A stretch of DNA of 64,000 nucleotides. Origin: Pseudomonas gingeri. GTDB lineage: Bacteria > Pseudomonadota > Gammaproteobacteria > Pseudomonadales > Pseudomonadaceae. Position numbers and translations under genes: made by a program. The notes below the pieces were generated by a model. It searched no databases, was not told where the DNA came from, and saw only the letters and a list, made by a program, of their open reading frames with translations. Below, piece by piece: positions 8,279 through 16,404 of this stretch (positions are counted from its first letter, which is position 1; every line of letters begins with the position of its first letter). The stretch covers positions 414,343-478,342 of the forward strand of contig NZ_JACAOS010000003.1 in assembly GCF_013386165.1 (NCBI RefSeq), written 5' to 3'.

Positions 8279-8776
8279 TCATCCGACGTTCACCTGGTCA
8301 GTTGCACCATCATCCTTGATGTCGTCAGCAAACTTGCGCATCAGGCGCACCAGGTCTGCCACATCCTGGTCCTCCCATTTTGCAAAAATGGCCTGCCCGA
8401 GCCTTTCACGGGCTTCATCGATCCGATCGGTCATCACCTTGCCTTTCTCGGTGATGACCGCTTCACGGACGCGACGATCATTCGCGTTCGCCTTGCGGTC
8501 GACCAGGGCAAGACTTTCCAGTTTCGCCACCTGCCGACTCACCGTGGTGTAGTCGCGTCCCACGCGATCAGCCAACTCGACCACGCCAATAGGGCCTAAC
8601 CGCTCAACCAGAACCAGCAACGGGAACAGCGCACCCTCTAGGGAGATGCCGGCCTCTCGGACCATCGCTTCGTCGCGTTGAGGGCGGTTCATGATACCCA
8701 CAATCTCAACCAGCGAGGCGTGAAGCTCGCGAATCTGAAGGTTAATATGTGTATTTTGCACATTTTTTCTTGACAC
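8279..8776 (-). CDS. MarR-family transcriptional regulator
   Basis: A 165-residue winged-helix regulator with the MarR pattern. The recognition region is VVELADRVGRDYTTVSRQVA, and the wing is DRKANANDRRVREAVIT. The start is GTG at 8776, with GGAGGG seven bases upstream. A longer frame would run into the divergent oxygenase gene. The neighbouring FAD hydroxylase gene starts 55 bp away on the other strand. One palindrome lies between them and a near-copy lies inside codons 5-10 of this gene, so it probably represses both itself and the oxygenase until an aromatic ligand binds. Confidence 0.9.
   Translation of the reverse strand: MSRKNVQNTHINLQIRELHASLVEIVGIMNRPQRDEAMVREAGISLEGALFPLLVLVERLGPIGVVELADRVGRDYTTVSRQVAKLESLALVDRKANANDRRVREAVITEKGKVMTDRIDEARERLGQAIFAKWEDQDVADLVRLMRKFADDIKDDGATDQVNVG
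8747..8763. promoter_or_regulatory. Putative MarR operator 1 (inside regulator coding start)
   Basis: ATGTG and CACAT arms enclose the 7-base spacer TATTTTG. The reverse complement of the second palindrome at 8803-8819 matches these 17 bases at 16 positions. Its position inside the beginning of the regulator gene would block transcription of that gene. Confidence 0.65.
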
Positions 8777-8800
8777 TATTTTCCCTCCGGGATAACACTT

Positions 8801-8821
8801 ATATGTGCAAATTACACATAT
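8801..8821. promoter_or_regulatory. Putative MarR operator 2 (before FAD monooxygenase)
   Basis: ATATGTG (8801-8807) and CACATAT (8815-8821) are perfect 7-bp arms around the spacer CAAATTA. The centre is 56 bp from operator 1 and 21 bp before the oxygenase ATG, so bound repressor would block that gene. Confidence 0.7.
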
Positions 8822-8831
8822 CGAGGTCGAG

Positions 8832-10337
8832 ATGAAAGTGCAATCTGAAGTGGATGTACTGATTTGCGGTGCGGGGGCGGCCGGTCTGACGTTGGCGATT
8901 GACCTGGCACGCAGGGGGATTTCTTTCCGCCTGATCGAGAAGATGGACGCCCCCTTCGGCGGTTCCCGTGGCAAGGGCATTCAACCCAGGACCCAGGAAG
9001 TGTTCGAAGACCTCGGCATTCTCGATCGGATCGTCGCGGCGGGCGGGGGATATCCCCTTCAGCGGCACTACCGCGAGGATGGCGGTTATACCGATTCCGA
9101 TCTTATGGAGCGCAACGAGCCGACGCCGGGCGAGCCCTATCAGTCGCCGCTGATGGTGCCGCAGTTCCTCACCGAAGGCGTGCTGCGCGAGCGTCTGCTC
9201 GAACTGGGTCAGCGGCCTGAGTTCGGCTGCGAGCTGGTGGGTTTCGAGCAGGATGCGCAGGGTGTTACGGCGCGTCTTTGCGGCTCGGGCGGTGAACAGA
9301 GCCTCCGTGCGCGCTGGCTGGTGGGCACTGATGGCGGTCGCAGTTTTGTGCGTAATACGCTCGGGGTCGATTTTCCGGGCAAGACCCTTGGCGTTCGCGC
9401 TGTTGTCGCCGATGTGCTGCTGACGGGTCTTGCACCTGATGCCTGGCACTGCTTCAACGATGGCGACATGCAGCGGCAGATCTTCCTGTGCCCGCTTGCC
9501 GGGACCGAGATGTTCCAGATACAGGGGCCGATACCGCTTGATGTCGACGTCGACCTGGGTGCCCAAGGGCTGGAAGCCATGGTGGCTGAGCGCACAGGAC
9601 GCAACGATATTCACATCCAATCCGTGTCCTGGGCCTCGGCGTACAACATGAACGCACGACTGGCCGATCATTACCGCGTCGGTCGCGTGTTCCTCGTCGG
9701 GGATGCCGCGCATATCCATCCGCCAACCGGCGGTCAGGGGCTCAATACCAGCGTGCAGGATGCCTACAACCTGGGCTGGAAGCTTGCGGCGGTCGTGCAG
9801 GGGGCGTCCGATGCACTGCTTGATACCTACGAGGAGGAACGTCGGCCGGTGGCGGCAGCGATGCTCGGTCTGTCGACAAGGCTTCTGGATGCCCAGACAC
9901 AAGGCAACATGCGCCGTGGACGCGAGGTGCAGCAACTCGATATCGGCTATCCCGAATCCTCACTGGCGTTGGCAGCGGCTGTGGCGGTCAACGGCGGCCT
10001 GGTTGCCGGCGACCGTGCGCCGGATGCACCCGTGCGCGGGGCTGGCGGACAATCGACCCGGTTGTTCGACGTGTTCCGAGGCGGGCACTGGACGTTGCTG
10101 GGTTATGAGGTTGAGCGTGATTCGGTGCAACCACGCCCGGGCCTGCATATCCATACGTTTGGCCCCCATGGCGACCTGTTCGATACGGGAGGCCACTTCC
10201 GTGACGCGTATAACCCAGCCGTTGGCGATTGGCTGCTGGTGCGTCCGGACGGCTACATCGGCGCGATGGTCGCGGCCGGGGAGGTGGCGCTGCTGGAGGC
10301 CTACCTCGACTGTCGTTTGGCGCGCCTCTGTGCTTGA
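8832..10337 (+). CDS. FAD-dependent aromatic ring hydroxylase
   Basis: A 501-residue group A flavoprotein monooxygenase of the phenol/pentachlorophenol/MhpA-like type. It has the dinucleotide fold CGAGAAGLTLA near residue 11, the GTDGGRSFVR segment (DG motif, about 155) and GDAAHIHPPTGGQGLN (about 285). The thioredoxin-like C-terminal domain of this family follows. The start is placed at ATG 8832 after GAGGTCGAG. An in-frame GTG at 8805 lies within the palindrome and is less likely. The enzyme should hydroxylate a phenolic or similar ring using NAD(P)H and O2 in the cytoplasm. The substrate is not evident, and MarR control suggests an aromatic inducer. Confidence 0.88.
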   Translation: MKVQSEVDVLICGAGAAGLTLAIDLARRGISFRLIEKMDAPFGGSRGKGIQPRTQEVFEDLGILDRIVAAGGGYPLQRHYREDGGYTDSDLMERNEPTPGEPYQSPLMVPQFLTEGVLRERLLELGQRPEFGCELVGFEQDAQGVTARLCGSGGEQSLRARWLVGTDGGRSFVRNTLGVDFPGKTLGVRAVVADVLLTGLAPDAWHCFNDGDMQRQIFLCPLAGTEMFQIQGPIPLDVDVDLGAQGLEAMVAERTGRNDIHIQSVSWASAYNMNARLADHYRVGRVFLVGDAAHIHPPTGGQGLNTSVQDAYNLGWKLAAVVQGASDALLDTYEEERRPVAAAMLGLSTRLLDAQTQGNMRRGREVQQLDIGYPESSLALAAAVAVNGGLVAGDRAPDAPVRGAGGQSTRLFDVFRGGHWTLLGYEVERDSVQPRPGLHIHTFGPHGDLFDTGGHFRDAYNPAVGDWLLVRPDGYIGAMVAAGEVALLEAYLDCRLARLCA

Positions 10338-10351
10338 TAGATCGGTACCTT

Positions 10352-10378
10352 GCCCTGCACTTCGGCGTAGTGCAGGGC
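10352..10378. terminator. Hairpin between convergent genes
   Basis: GCCCTGCAC (10352-10360) pairs perfectly with GTGCAGGGC (10370-10378) around a 9-base loop, in the 64-bp space between the convergent FAD hydroxylase and antC. There is no clear T-run on either strand, so it may be a weak or factor-assisted terminator. Confidence 0.5.
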
Positions 10379-10401
10379 CGTCGCTCAGCGCTGACCAGGA
10401 A

Positions 10402-11433
10402 TCAGACCCCTGAGTTACTGTCGATGAACTTCTCGTAATACAGATGAAAACCGTCGATACCCTGGTCGCTGAGCCACGTCTTGACCGCTTCTACCATCGG
10501 TGGCGGGCCACACAAATAGATGTCGAACGGGTGGGTGTTCATGGCCTGGCGGTCGAAGTGTTCGGGAATTCGTCCAGTCTTGCCTGGCCATTCCGACGAC
10601 GGCTGGCTGACGACCAGGTGATACTCGAAACCTTCGATCCGGCTTCGATAGTCCGCCAGGCGATTCAGCTCACACAGATCCGTGTGCTGATTGACGCCGT
10701 AGAACAACTGCACCGGCTGCTCGCATCCGCCTTTGTCGGCAATCTCGTCGAGCATGCCGAGAAACGCCGACAGGCCCGTGCCGCCCGCCACCATCACCAG
10801 CGGTTTGTTGACCTGCCGCAGATAGAAACTGCCCAGCGGGGCCTCGAACTCCAGCGCTTGCCCGGGCTCGCAACGCTCGCGGATAAAGTTGCTCATCACC
10901 CCATCCGGTAGCAGCCGGATAAGAAACTGCAACTGGTTGCCAGGGTTGGGGCGGTTGGCGAACGAATAGGAGCGCCAGGCATCGGTGCCAGGCACCTTCA
11001 GGCGCGCGTACTGGCCGGGCAGGAAGTCGAGCAGCCGTTCGCTGGAACCGGCATCGACATGCAGGATCGCCGTGGTGCTGGAAACCTGTTCAACCTTGGC
11101 GATGACAGCCTGTATACGCTGGGTGGCGCCGGCATTGCACAGGCTTGAATCGAAGTCGAAGTAAAAGGACGCCGCGGACTGCACGCGGGTCTGGCAGGAG
11201 AGCATCTTGCCTTGCGCCAGGTCGGTTTCGCTGAACACTTCGTCGTCGACGTAGTCCTGGGTGTACTGGCCGGATTCGCAGCGCCCCTGGCACGTGCCGC
11301 AGACGCCCTCGCGACAGTCCAGGGGAATGTTGACGCCGTTGCGCAGGGCCGCGTCGAGCAACAATTCGTTGGCCTTGACCTCGAAAAACGAGGTCTTGCC
11401 ATCGGCAAAATTGAAAGCCACTTTGTGGTTCAT
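10402..11433 (-). CDS. antC: Anthranilate 1,2-dioxygenase reductase component
   Basis: A 343-residue reductase. The N-terminal plant-type [2Fe-2S] ferredoxin domain has CREGVCGTC plus a later Cys near residue 80. An FAD-binding ferredoxin-reductase domain follows (RSYSFAN near 168), then an NAD-binding domain (GGTGLSAFLGML and YLCGPPPM). This is the AntC/BenC arrangement that moves electrons from NADH to the dioxygenase. It is the third gene of antABC, 18 bp after antB. The identity as anthranilate rather than benzoate dioxygenase rests on the gene set, especially the divergent antR-like AraC gene and the lack of benD. Confidence 0.9.
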   Translation of the reverse strand: MNHKVAFNFADGKTSFFEVKANELLLDAALRNGVNIPLDCREGVCGTCQGRCESGQYTQDYVDDEVFSETDLAQGKMLSCQTRVQSAASFYFDFDSSLCNAGATQRIQAVIAKVEQVSSTTAILHVDAGSSERLLDFLPGQYARLKVPGTDAWRSYSFANRPNPGNQLQFLIRLLPDGVMSNFIRERCEPGQALEFEAPLGSFYLRQVNKPLVMVAGGTGLSAFLGMLDEIADKGGCEQPVQLFYGVNQHTDLCELNRLADYRSRIEGFEYHLVVSQPSSEWPGKTGRIPEHFDRQAMNTHPFDIYLCGPPPMVEAVKTWLSDQGIDGFHLYYEKFIDSNSGV

Positions 11434-11451
11434 TACCGCGTACTCCGTGAC

Positions 11452-11943
11452 TTACAAATGGTAGAAATCGAGCACTGAATTGATCGTGTCGTTGAGCAGC
11501 AGCACATGCTTGCGGGCAATCTTCCAGCTCTCGCCATCGGGCCGCAGGCGGTAGGTGGCGCGGCCGTAGAACTGTTCGGAGGTGGCCATGCGGTAGTACA
11601 GCGTCTGCCAGTTGACCTTGACCTCCAGTTCGTCGTTTTCCAGCGCCGCGATGCGAATATTGCTGAGCATGTGCAAGGTGCGCGGCATCGGGATGGTCGA
11701 GGCGGCCTTGCCAGTGCGCAAGCGGAATACCCGGTCTTCCAGGCCGCCCCGGTTGGCGTAGTAGATCAGCGACATGCCCTTCTTCGGGTCAGTGGTGTAG
11801 ACGTGCTCCGAATCCCATTGCGGCAGGTGAAACTCGCTGTCCTCGCTGAACAGGTCGAGGTAGGCGTCCCAGTCCTGGGCATCGCAGAGTTCGGCCTTGC
11901 GGTAAAAGAACTGTTCCACACGGTATTGCAGTTGCGAATTCAT
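11452..11943 (-). CDS. antB: Anthranilate 1,2-dioxygenase small (beta) subunit
   Basis: A 163-residue beta subunit of a class IB ring-hydroxylating dioxygenase. It shows the cone-shaped NTF2-like family features: an acidic DWDAYLDLFSEDSEFHLP near residue 24, RVFRLRTGKAAS near 72, and the C-terminal WKIARKHVLLLND. Its length equals that of known AntB proteins. It forms the hexamer with AntA and lies 2 bp after antA, so the two are made together. RBS GAGGTG precedes the ATG. Confidence 0.92.
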   Translation of the reverse strand: MNSQLQYRVEQFFYRKAELCDAQDWDAYLDLFSEDSEFHLPQWDSEHVYTTDPKKGMSLIYYANRGGLEDRVFRLRTGKAASTIPMPRTLHMLSNIRIAALENDELEVKVNWQTLYYRMATSEQFYGRATYRLRPDGESWKIARKHVLLLNDTINSVLDFYHL

Positions 11944-11945
11944 GG

Positions 11946-13349
11946 TTACACCTCACGCAGTTGCAGGGGTTGCTCTTCGGCGGCCTTGCGCGCCAGGCCT
12001 TCCAGCAGGAAGCGCTGCCAGTTGCTGTGCTGGTTGACGTAGAGCCCTTCGTGGGTGAACTCGGTGCCGGTCAGGGCCGGTTCGATGCCGAGGGTTTCAC
12101 TGTTGCGGGTCGGGCCCGTGAGCCATTTGTCATGGCCTCGGGAGATATCGCTCCAGCGCTCCAGGCGGGCCTGGAAGCCACGTTGGGCCTCACGGAATTC
12201 CACCAGGTCATCGGGGGTGCCGAGGCCGGAGACGTTGAAGAAGTCTTCGAACTGGCGAATACGGTTTTCGCGATCGGCATCCGACTCGCCTTTGACCCCC
12301 AGGCAGAAGCTGTGGATCTCGGTCTTGTTCCAGGCCAGCGGCCGTATGATCCGCAGCTGCGAGCTGATCTGGTCGAGAAAGAACATGCTCGGATAGACGT
12401 TCAGGTTGCGCAGCCTATGCATCATCCACTCGGCCTTGTCCTGGCCATGTTCCTCCACCAGGCGCGGCATGATGGTGGCGTAGCCAGGGCGCACCGCCGG
12501 GTTGGGCATGTCGCTGAACAGCAGGCTGTGACCATTGTGGAAGGAGAACCAGCCGTCGTCGGTCTCGGCGTCGCCGGCGCCGAGCTTGCTGTAGTCCAGG
12601 GTGTCGCCCGAGGCGGCGCCTTTTTCGGCGTTGACCTGCTGGCGATGTTGCACCGTGGCGACGTAGTTGTAGTGCACGGTGCTGACGTGATAACCGTCCA
12701 GGCCGTTTTCGTTCTGCAGTTTCCAGTTGCCGTCATAGGTGTAGGACGACTTGCCAGGCAGCACTTCCAGTTCGCCGGTGGCCGATTGCGCCACCATCAT
12801 GTCGAAGAACACCTTGGCGTCGCCCAGGTAGTCTTGCAGGCTGTCGCTGCCATCGACGTCGAGGCTGACGAAGACAAACCCCTTGTAGCTTTCGATACGG
12901 GCTTTTTTCAGTCCACGGGTAGCCTTGTCGAAATCCTCGGGGTATTCACCCGGCGCCTTGACCTTGACCAGGCGGCCGTCGCTTTTGTAGCACCAGGCGT
13001 GGAAAGGGCAGGTGAAGGTCGACTGGTTACCCTTGCCGACGCGGGTCAAGGTCGTGCCGCGGTGCTGGCAGGCATTGATCAGGGCGTTGAGGCGGCCTTC
13101 GCCGTCACGGGTGATGATCAGTGGCTGGCGACCAGCACGCAGGGTCATGAAGTCGTGCTTGTTGGCGATTTCGCTTTCGTGACAGGCGTAGATCCAGTTC
13201 TTCTCGAAGATCAGTTCCATCTCGAGATCGAACAGTTCAGGTTCGGTGAACATTTCCCGGGCGATACGGTAGATGCCCTCCACCGGACGGAAGTCCAGGC
13301 ATCCCTGGATGAAGGTCTGCCATTGGGCGACGCTTTTCGAATAGTGCAT
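11946..13349 (-). CDS. antA: Anthranilate 1,2-dioxygenase large (alpha) subunit
   Basis: A 467-residue catalytic subunit. The Rieske motif is intact: C-x-H in CQHRG and C-x2-H in CPFHAW, near residues 90-115. The mononuclear iron site is seen as NGLDGYHVSTVHYNY near residue 215, with the bridging Asp/His arrangement. With AntB and AntC it converts anthranilate to catechol, CO2 and ammonia, which links tryptophan (kynurenine route) breakdown to the beta-ketoadipate pathway. The catechol genes are not in this window. It is the first gene of the antABC operon and is divergent from antR. Confidence 0.94.
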   Translation of the reverse strand: MHYSKSVAQWQTFIQGCLDFRPVEGIYRIAREMFTEPELFDLEMELIFEKNWIYACHESEIANKHDFMTLRAGRQPLIITRDGEGRLNALINACQHRGTTLTRVGKGNQSTFTCPFHAWCYKSDGRLVKVKAPGEYPEDFDKATRGLKKARIESYKGFVFVSLDVDGSDSLQDYLGDAKVFFDMMVAQSATGELEVLPGKSSYTYDGNWKLQNENGLDGYHVSTVHYNYVATVQHRQQVNAEKGAASGDTLDYSKLGAGDAETDDGWFSFHNGHSLLFSDMPNPAVRPGYATIMPRLVEEHGQDKAEWMMHRLRNLNVYPSMFFLDQISSQLRIIRPLAWNKTEIHSFCLGVKGESDADRENRIRQFEDFFNVSGLGTPDDLVEFREAQRGFQARLERWSDISRGHDKWLTGPTRNSETLGIEPALTGTEFTHEGLYVNQHSNWQRFLLEGLARKAAEEQPLQLREV

Positions 13350-13616
13350 GAGTCGGTACCTGTTTCATCGGGCGAATCGGTACCGGTATTAAGAGTGGGC
13401 GCAGGCTTTCGGTCTATCCGCATAGTTGGCGAAGGTAGTCCGGAAATTTTGTGGCCGGTAATCGCACACTAAATATGAGAAAGAGGGGCGTCTGCTCACG
13501 GGGAAACACCCGCCGCCCGCCTATTATGTAAGGATGACTTGGCGCGGGGATTGCTTCTGTACCCGCGAACGTGCCGTCAGAGCGCGTACCGATAACAGCC
13601 TTGTTGAGTAACGCCG

Positions 13617-14627
13617 ATGAGTAGCAAATCCGAACATCATTTTCGCGATATCCACGCCGATCGCTTCGATCTGGCAGGGGCGCACTCATGGATGTCGGCG
13701 ATCTGCGGCCCGCATTTACTCTATGCGAGCAAACCCCACAGCATCCAGTTCCACCACAGTGGCAACGTGCTCAAATCGATGTCGACCACCCTGGGCATCA
13801 TCGAGTACGGCACCGATGTCACGGTGGGTGTCACCGATGTCGACAGCTTCAACAGCTACAGCCTGAGCCTGCCGTTGAGTGGAGAGCAGGAACTGAGCCG
13901 GGGCGGGCTGCTGCTGCGCTCTGATCGTGACCATGGCGTCATCGTTTCACCCAACGAGAGCCAGCAATTGAGCATCACCGGCGATTGCCGCAAGTTGCAG
14001 GTGGTGATCACCCGCAGTGCCATGCGCAAGACCCTGGAGGAAATGCTCCAGCGTCCCCTGGACACGGCCCTGCGTTTTGAGCCCGAAATGGATGCGGTGT
14101 CCGGGTCTATCGCTTCCTGGTGGCGCACGGTCAAGCATTTCATCGAAGAGATGGAGCGCAGTGAGCTTTACGGTCAGTTGCTGTTCAATCGTGACCTGGA
14201 GAGTGCCTTGCTCAAGGGCCTGATCCTGTCCCAGCCGCACAACTATTCCGCTGAGTTGCGCGAGCGCCTGGGGGTGAAACTGCCGCACTACCTGGTTCGC
14301 GCCAAGGACTTCATTCATGCAAATGCCCGTGATGCGCTGAACCTTGACGCTATCGAGGCCGCTGCCGGGGTGTCGCGTTTCAAGTTGTTCGAAGACTTCA
14401 AGAAGTACTTCGAAATGTCGCCCATGGCTTACTTGAAGAAATATCGCTTGATGGGCGTACGCCAGGAAATCCTCGAGGATCGGTCGGCACACAATATCTC
14501 GGTGATCGCCATGGGCTGGGGCTTCAGCCACCTGGGGCGGTTTTCCTGCGAATACCGCAAGTTGTTCGATGAGACGCCGAGCATGACCCTGCAGCGCGTC
14601 GATGCCCGGCGCGATCGGCTCCTGTAA
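13617..14627 (+). CDS. antR: AraC/XylS-type activator of the ant operon
   Basis: A 336-residue protein with an N-terminal AraC_binding_2-like sensor region and a C-terminal double helix-turn-helix. The latter includes LNLDAIEAAAGVSRFKLFED and AMGWGFSHLGRFSCEYRKLF. It is divergent from antA across 267 bp, as antR is in P. aeruginosa, where it activates antABC in response to anthranilate. The ATG at 13617 has only a weak ribosome-binding site, so a slightly different start cannot be excluded. Confidence 0.9.
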   Translation: MSSKSEHHFRDIHADRFDLAGAHSWMSAICGPHLLYASKPHSIQFHHSGNVLKSMSTTLGIIEYGTDVTVGVTDVDSFNSYSLSLPLSGEQELSRGGLLLRSDRDHGVIVSPNESQQLSITGDCRKLQVVITRSAMRKTLEEMLQRPLDTALRFEPEMDAVSGSIASWWRTVKHFIEEMERSELYGQLLFNRDLESALLKGLILSQPHNYSAELRERLGVKLPHYLVRAKDFIHANARDALNLDAIEAAAGVSRFKLFEDFKKYFEMSPMAYLKKYRLMGVRQEILEDRSAHNISVIAMGWGFSHLGRFSCEYRKLFDETPSMTLQRVDARRDRLL

Positions 14628-14643
14628 GCATCGGCGGCTGAAC

Positions 14644-14997
14644 CTACACCCCGAACAGATTACGAATCAGCGGCGCGGCCACACAGAGGAAGGTCACTCC
14701 GATGCTCCATTGCAGAATCCGGATGGAGGAGCGGTGGTCTGCCCGCTGTTCCTTGAGTTCGGCCCTCAGCTCGGCCCCCTGTTCTCGCAGGGCAAATTGC
14801 AGGTCTTTTATCGAAGAGCGGAGTTCAATGCCCAGGGTGTTGATGGACTGTGTCAAATGGGTCTCGAGCTGTTTGAGGTCAGCTTTCGATGCAAGGTTTT
14901 CCACTTCTGCCTCCCAAGCGTGTACGACCGCTTTGGCTTTTTCGGGGGGAATATGGGTGGTTGTCAGCGCGTCGTAGAACGTAATCGCAAGTGTCAT
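14644..14997 (-). CDS. DUF1640-like small coiled-coil membrane protein
   Basis: A 117-residue protein with a central coiled coil of alternating Lys/Glu/Leu (residues about 25-90, with KADLKQLETHL) and one C-terminal transmembrane segment (SIGVTFLCVAAPLIRNLFGV). This matches the CCDC90/DUF1640 pattern. The ATG at 14997 has AGGAGATGAC just before it; an upstream in-frame start would add an unrelated arginine-rich stretch. The gene is convergent with antR and stands alone. No function is known to me. Confidence 0.7.
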   Translation of the reverse strand: MTLAITFYDALTTTHIPPEKAKAVVHAWEAEVENLASKADLKQLETHLTQSINTLGIELRSSIKDLQFALREQGAELRAELKEQRADHRSSIRILQWSIGVTFLCVAAPLIRNLFGV

Positions 14998-15190
14998 GTC
15001 ATCTCCTGCTACCTGGGTAGGTGCTGTCAGCGACAGCGGACCAGACCCGATAATCGGCCCAAACCTATTAGATAAGATAGACAGACGCCTCTCTTGATTC
15101 TGTAGGTCATGGCCTACAATGTTGAGTGCCAATGCTCCCGTGCACCGGGATGGGGCGATCCGATTGGCCAAACAATTGCATCGTCATGTT

Positions 15191-15290
15191 TACTACGAGA
15201 AGCCGGTTCGACTCCGGCACGGTCGCGCCACTGTATCCGTGGGCCCAGGCAACGCTCTGGGCGCCCGGGAGTCAGACCTCGTAGTGCCAC
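15191..15290 (+). ncRNA. Cobalamin riboswitch
   Basis: The core GCCACTGT (about 15217-15225) follows CGGTTCGACTCCGGCACGGT, and a B12-box-like GGGAGTCAGACC comes near 15267-15278. An outer P1 helix, TACTACGAG (15191-15199) with CTCGTAGTG (15278-15286), closes the element. It lies 47-50 bases before the NiCoT start, so cobalamin should repress cobalt uptake. A T6 run follows at 15291, but I could not settle whether the switch acts on transcription or translation. Peripheral helices may extend the element to about 15120. Confidence 0.85.
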
Positions 15291-15336
15291 TTTTTTGATC
15301 CTGGACGGGACGCATGCTCCCATAAGGTGCAATTTT

Positions 15337-16392
15337 ATGATGCGTCAACTGGCACGAGTCTTCAGTGACTCCAACACCCGGATACGGACCCGGCTCTTTG
15401 GTATCTATGGGGTATTGATCGGCATCAATGTGATTGCCTGGGTCTGGGCCCTGCTGGCCTTTCATGATCATCCCGTGCTGCTCGGCACGGCCCTCCTGGC
15501 ATATGGGTTCGGGTTGCGCCACGCGGTGGATGCCGACCATATCGCCGCCATCGACAACGTTACCCGCAAACTGATGCAGGAAAACAAGCGTCCGGTTTCC
15601 GTCGGTTTGTTCTTCTCCCTTGGACACTCTTCCGTGGTGGTGCTGGCCTCCCTTGGCGTTGCAGTGGCGGCTTCGGCGATGCAGGACCGCATGGAGGGCT
15701 TCAAGGCCGTGGGCGGGCTGATCGGGACTTCGGTGTCAGCGCTGTTCCTGTTGATCATTGCGCTGATGAACCTGGTCATCCTGCGCTCGATCTACAAATC
15801 CTGGCGCCATGTCCGCCAGGGCGGTGCCTACGTCGATGACGACTTCGACCTGCTGCTGGCCAACCGTGGCTTCATGGCGCGGATCTTCCGCCCATTGTTC
15901 CGCCTGGTGACCCGCGGCTGGCACATGTATCCCCTGGGTTTTCTGTTCGGGCTGGGCTTTGACACCTCCACGGAAATTGCCCTGCTGGGTATTTCGGCGA
16001 CCCAGGCCTCCCAGGGCCTGTCGCCCTGGTCGATCATGGTGTTCCCACTGCTGTTCAGTGCCGGTATGTCCCTGGTCGATACCCTGGACGGCCACCTGAT
16101 GCTGGGCGCTTACGGCTGGGCCTACATGAAGCCCATCCGCAAGATCTACTACAACATGACGATTACCCTGGTGTCGGTCGTGGTCGCTGTGGTCATTGGC
16201 AGTATCGAGGCCTTGGGCCTGATCTCGGACCAACTGTCACTCAAGGGGCCCCTATGGGATGCCATCGGCAATCTCAACGATCACTTCGGCACCCTGGGAT
16301 ACATCATCATCGGGATCTTTATCGCCAGTTGGGCCATCTCGGTGCTGTTGTATCGCCTCAAGGGTTTCGACCTGCTTGAAGTCAAACAGTAG
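15337..16392 (+). CDS. NiCoT-family high-affinity cobalt/nickel transporter
   Basis: A 351-residue inner-membrane protein with about eight transmembrane segments. The NiCoT signature RHAVDADHIAAIDNVTR is in TM2. The second motif LGFDTSTEIALLG and a third, SAGMSLVDTLDG, are also present. The start is ATG 15337, with a second ATG at 15340, after AAGG. The open frame further upstream is riboswitch sequence and should not be counted. Because a cobalamin riboswitch controls it, cobalt for B12 synthesis is the likely main substrate rather than nickel. Confidence 0.93.
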   Translation: MMRQLARVFSDSNTRIRTRLFGIYGVLIGINVIAWVWALLAFHDHPVLLGTALLAYGFGLRHAVDADHIAAIDNVTRKLMQENKRPVSVGLFFSLGHSSVVVLASLGVAVAASAMQDRMEGFKAVGGLIGTSVSALFLLIIALMNLVILRSIYKSWRHVRQGGAYVDDDFDLLLANRGFMARIFRPLFRLVTRGWHMYPLGFLFGLGFDTSTEIALLGISATQASQGLSPWSIMVFPLLFSAGMSLVDTLDGHLMLGAYGWAYMKPIRKIYYNMTITLVSVVVAVVIGSIEALGLISDQLSLKGPLWDAIGNLNDHFGTLGYIIIGIFIASWAISVLLYRLKGFDLLEVKQ

Positions 16393-16404
16393 GGCTCATC
16401 CGAC

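Noticed and set aside
15101..15118. Palindrome TGTAGG-N6-CCTACA as an operator
   Set aside because: The arms are only 6 bp, there is one copy, and it lies just before a riboswitch. There is not enough to call it a regulatory site.
15109..15336. Open frame extending the NiCoT protein by 76 residues upstream
   Set aside because: The extension is the cobalamin riboswitch, and a good start is present at 15337 after AAGG.
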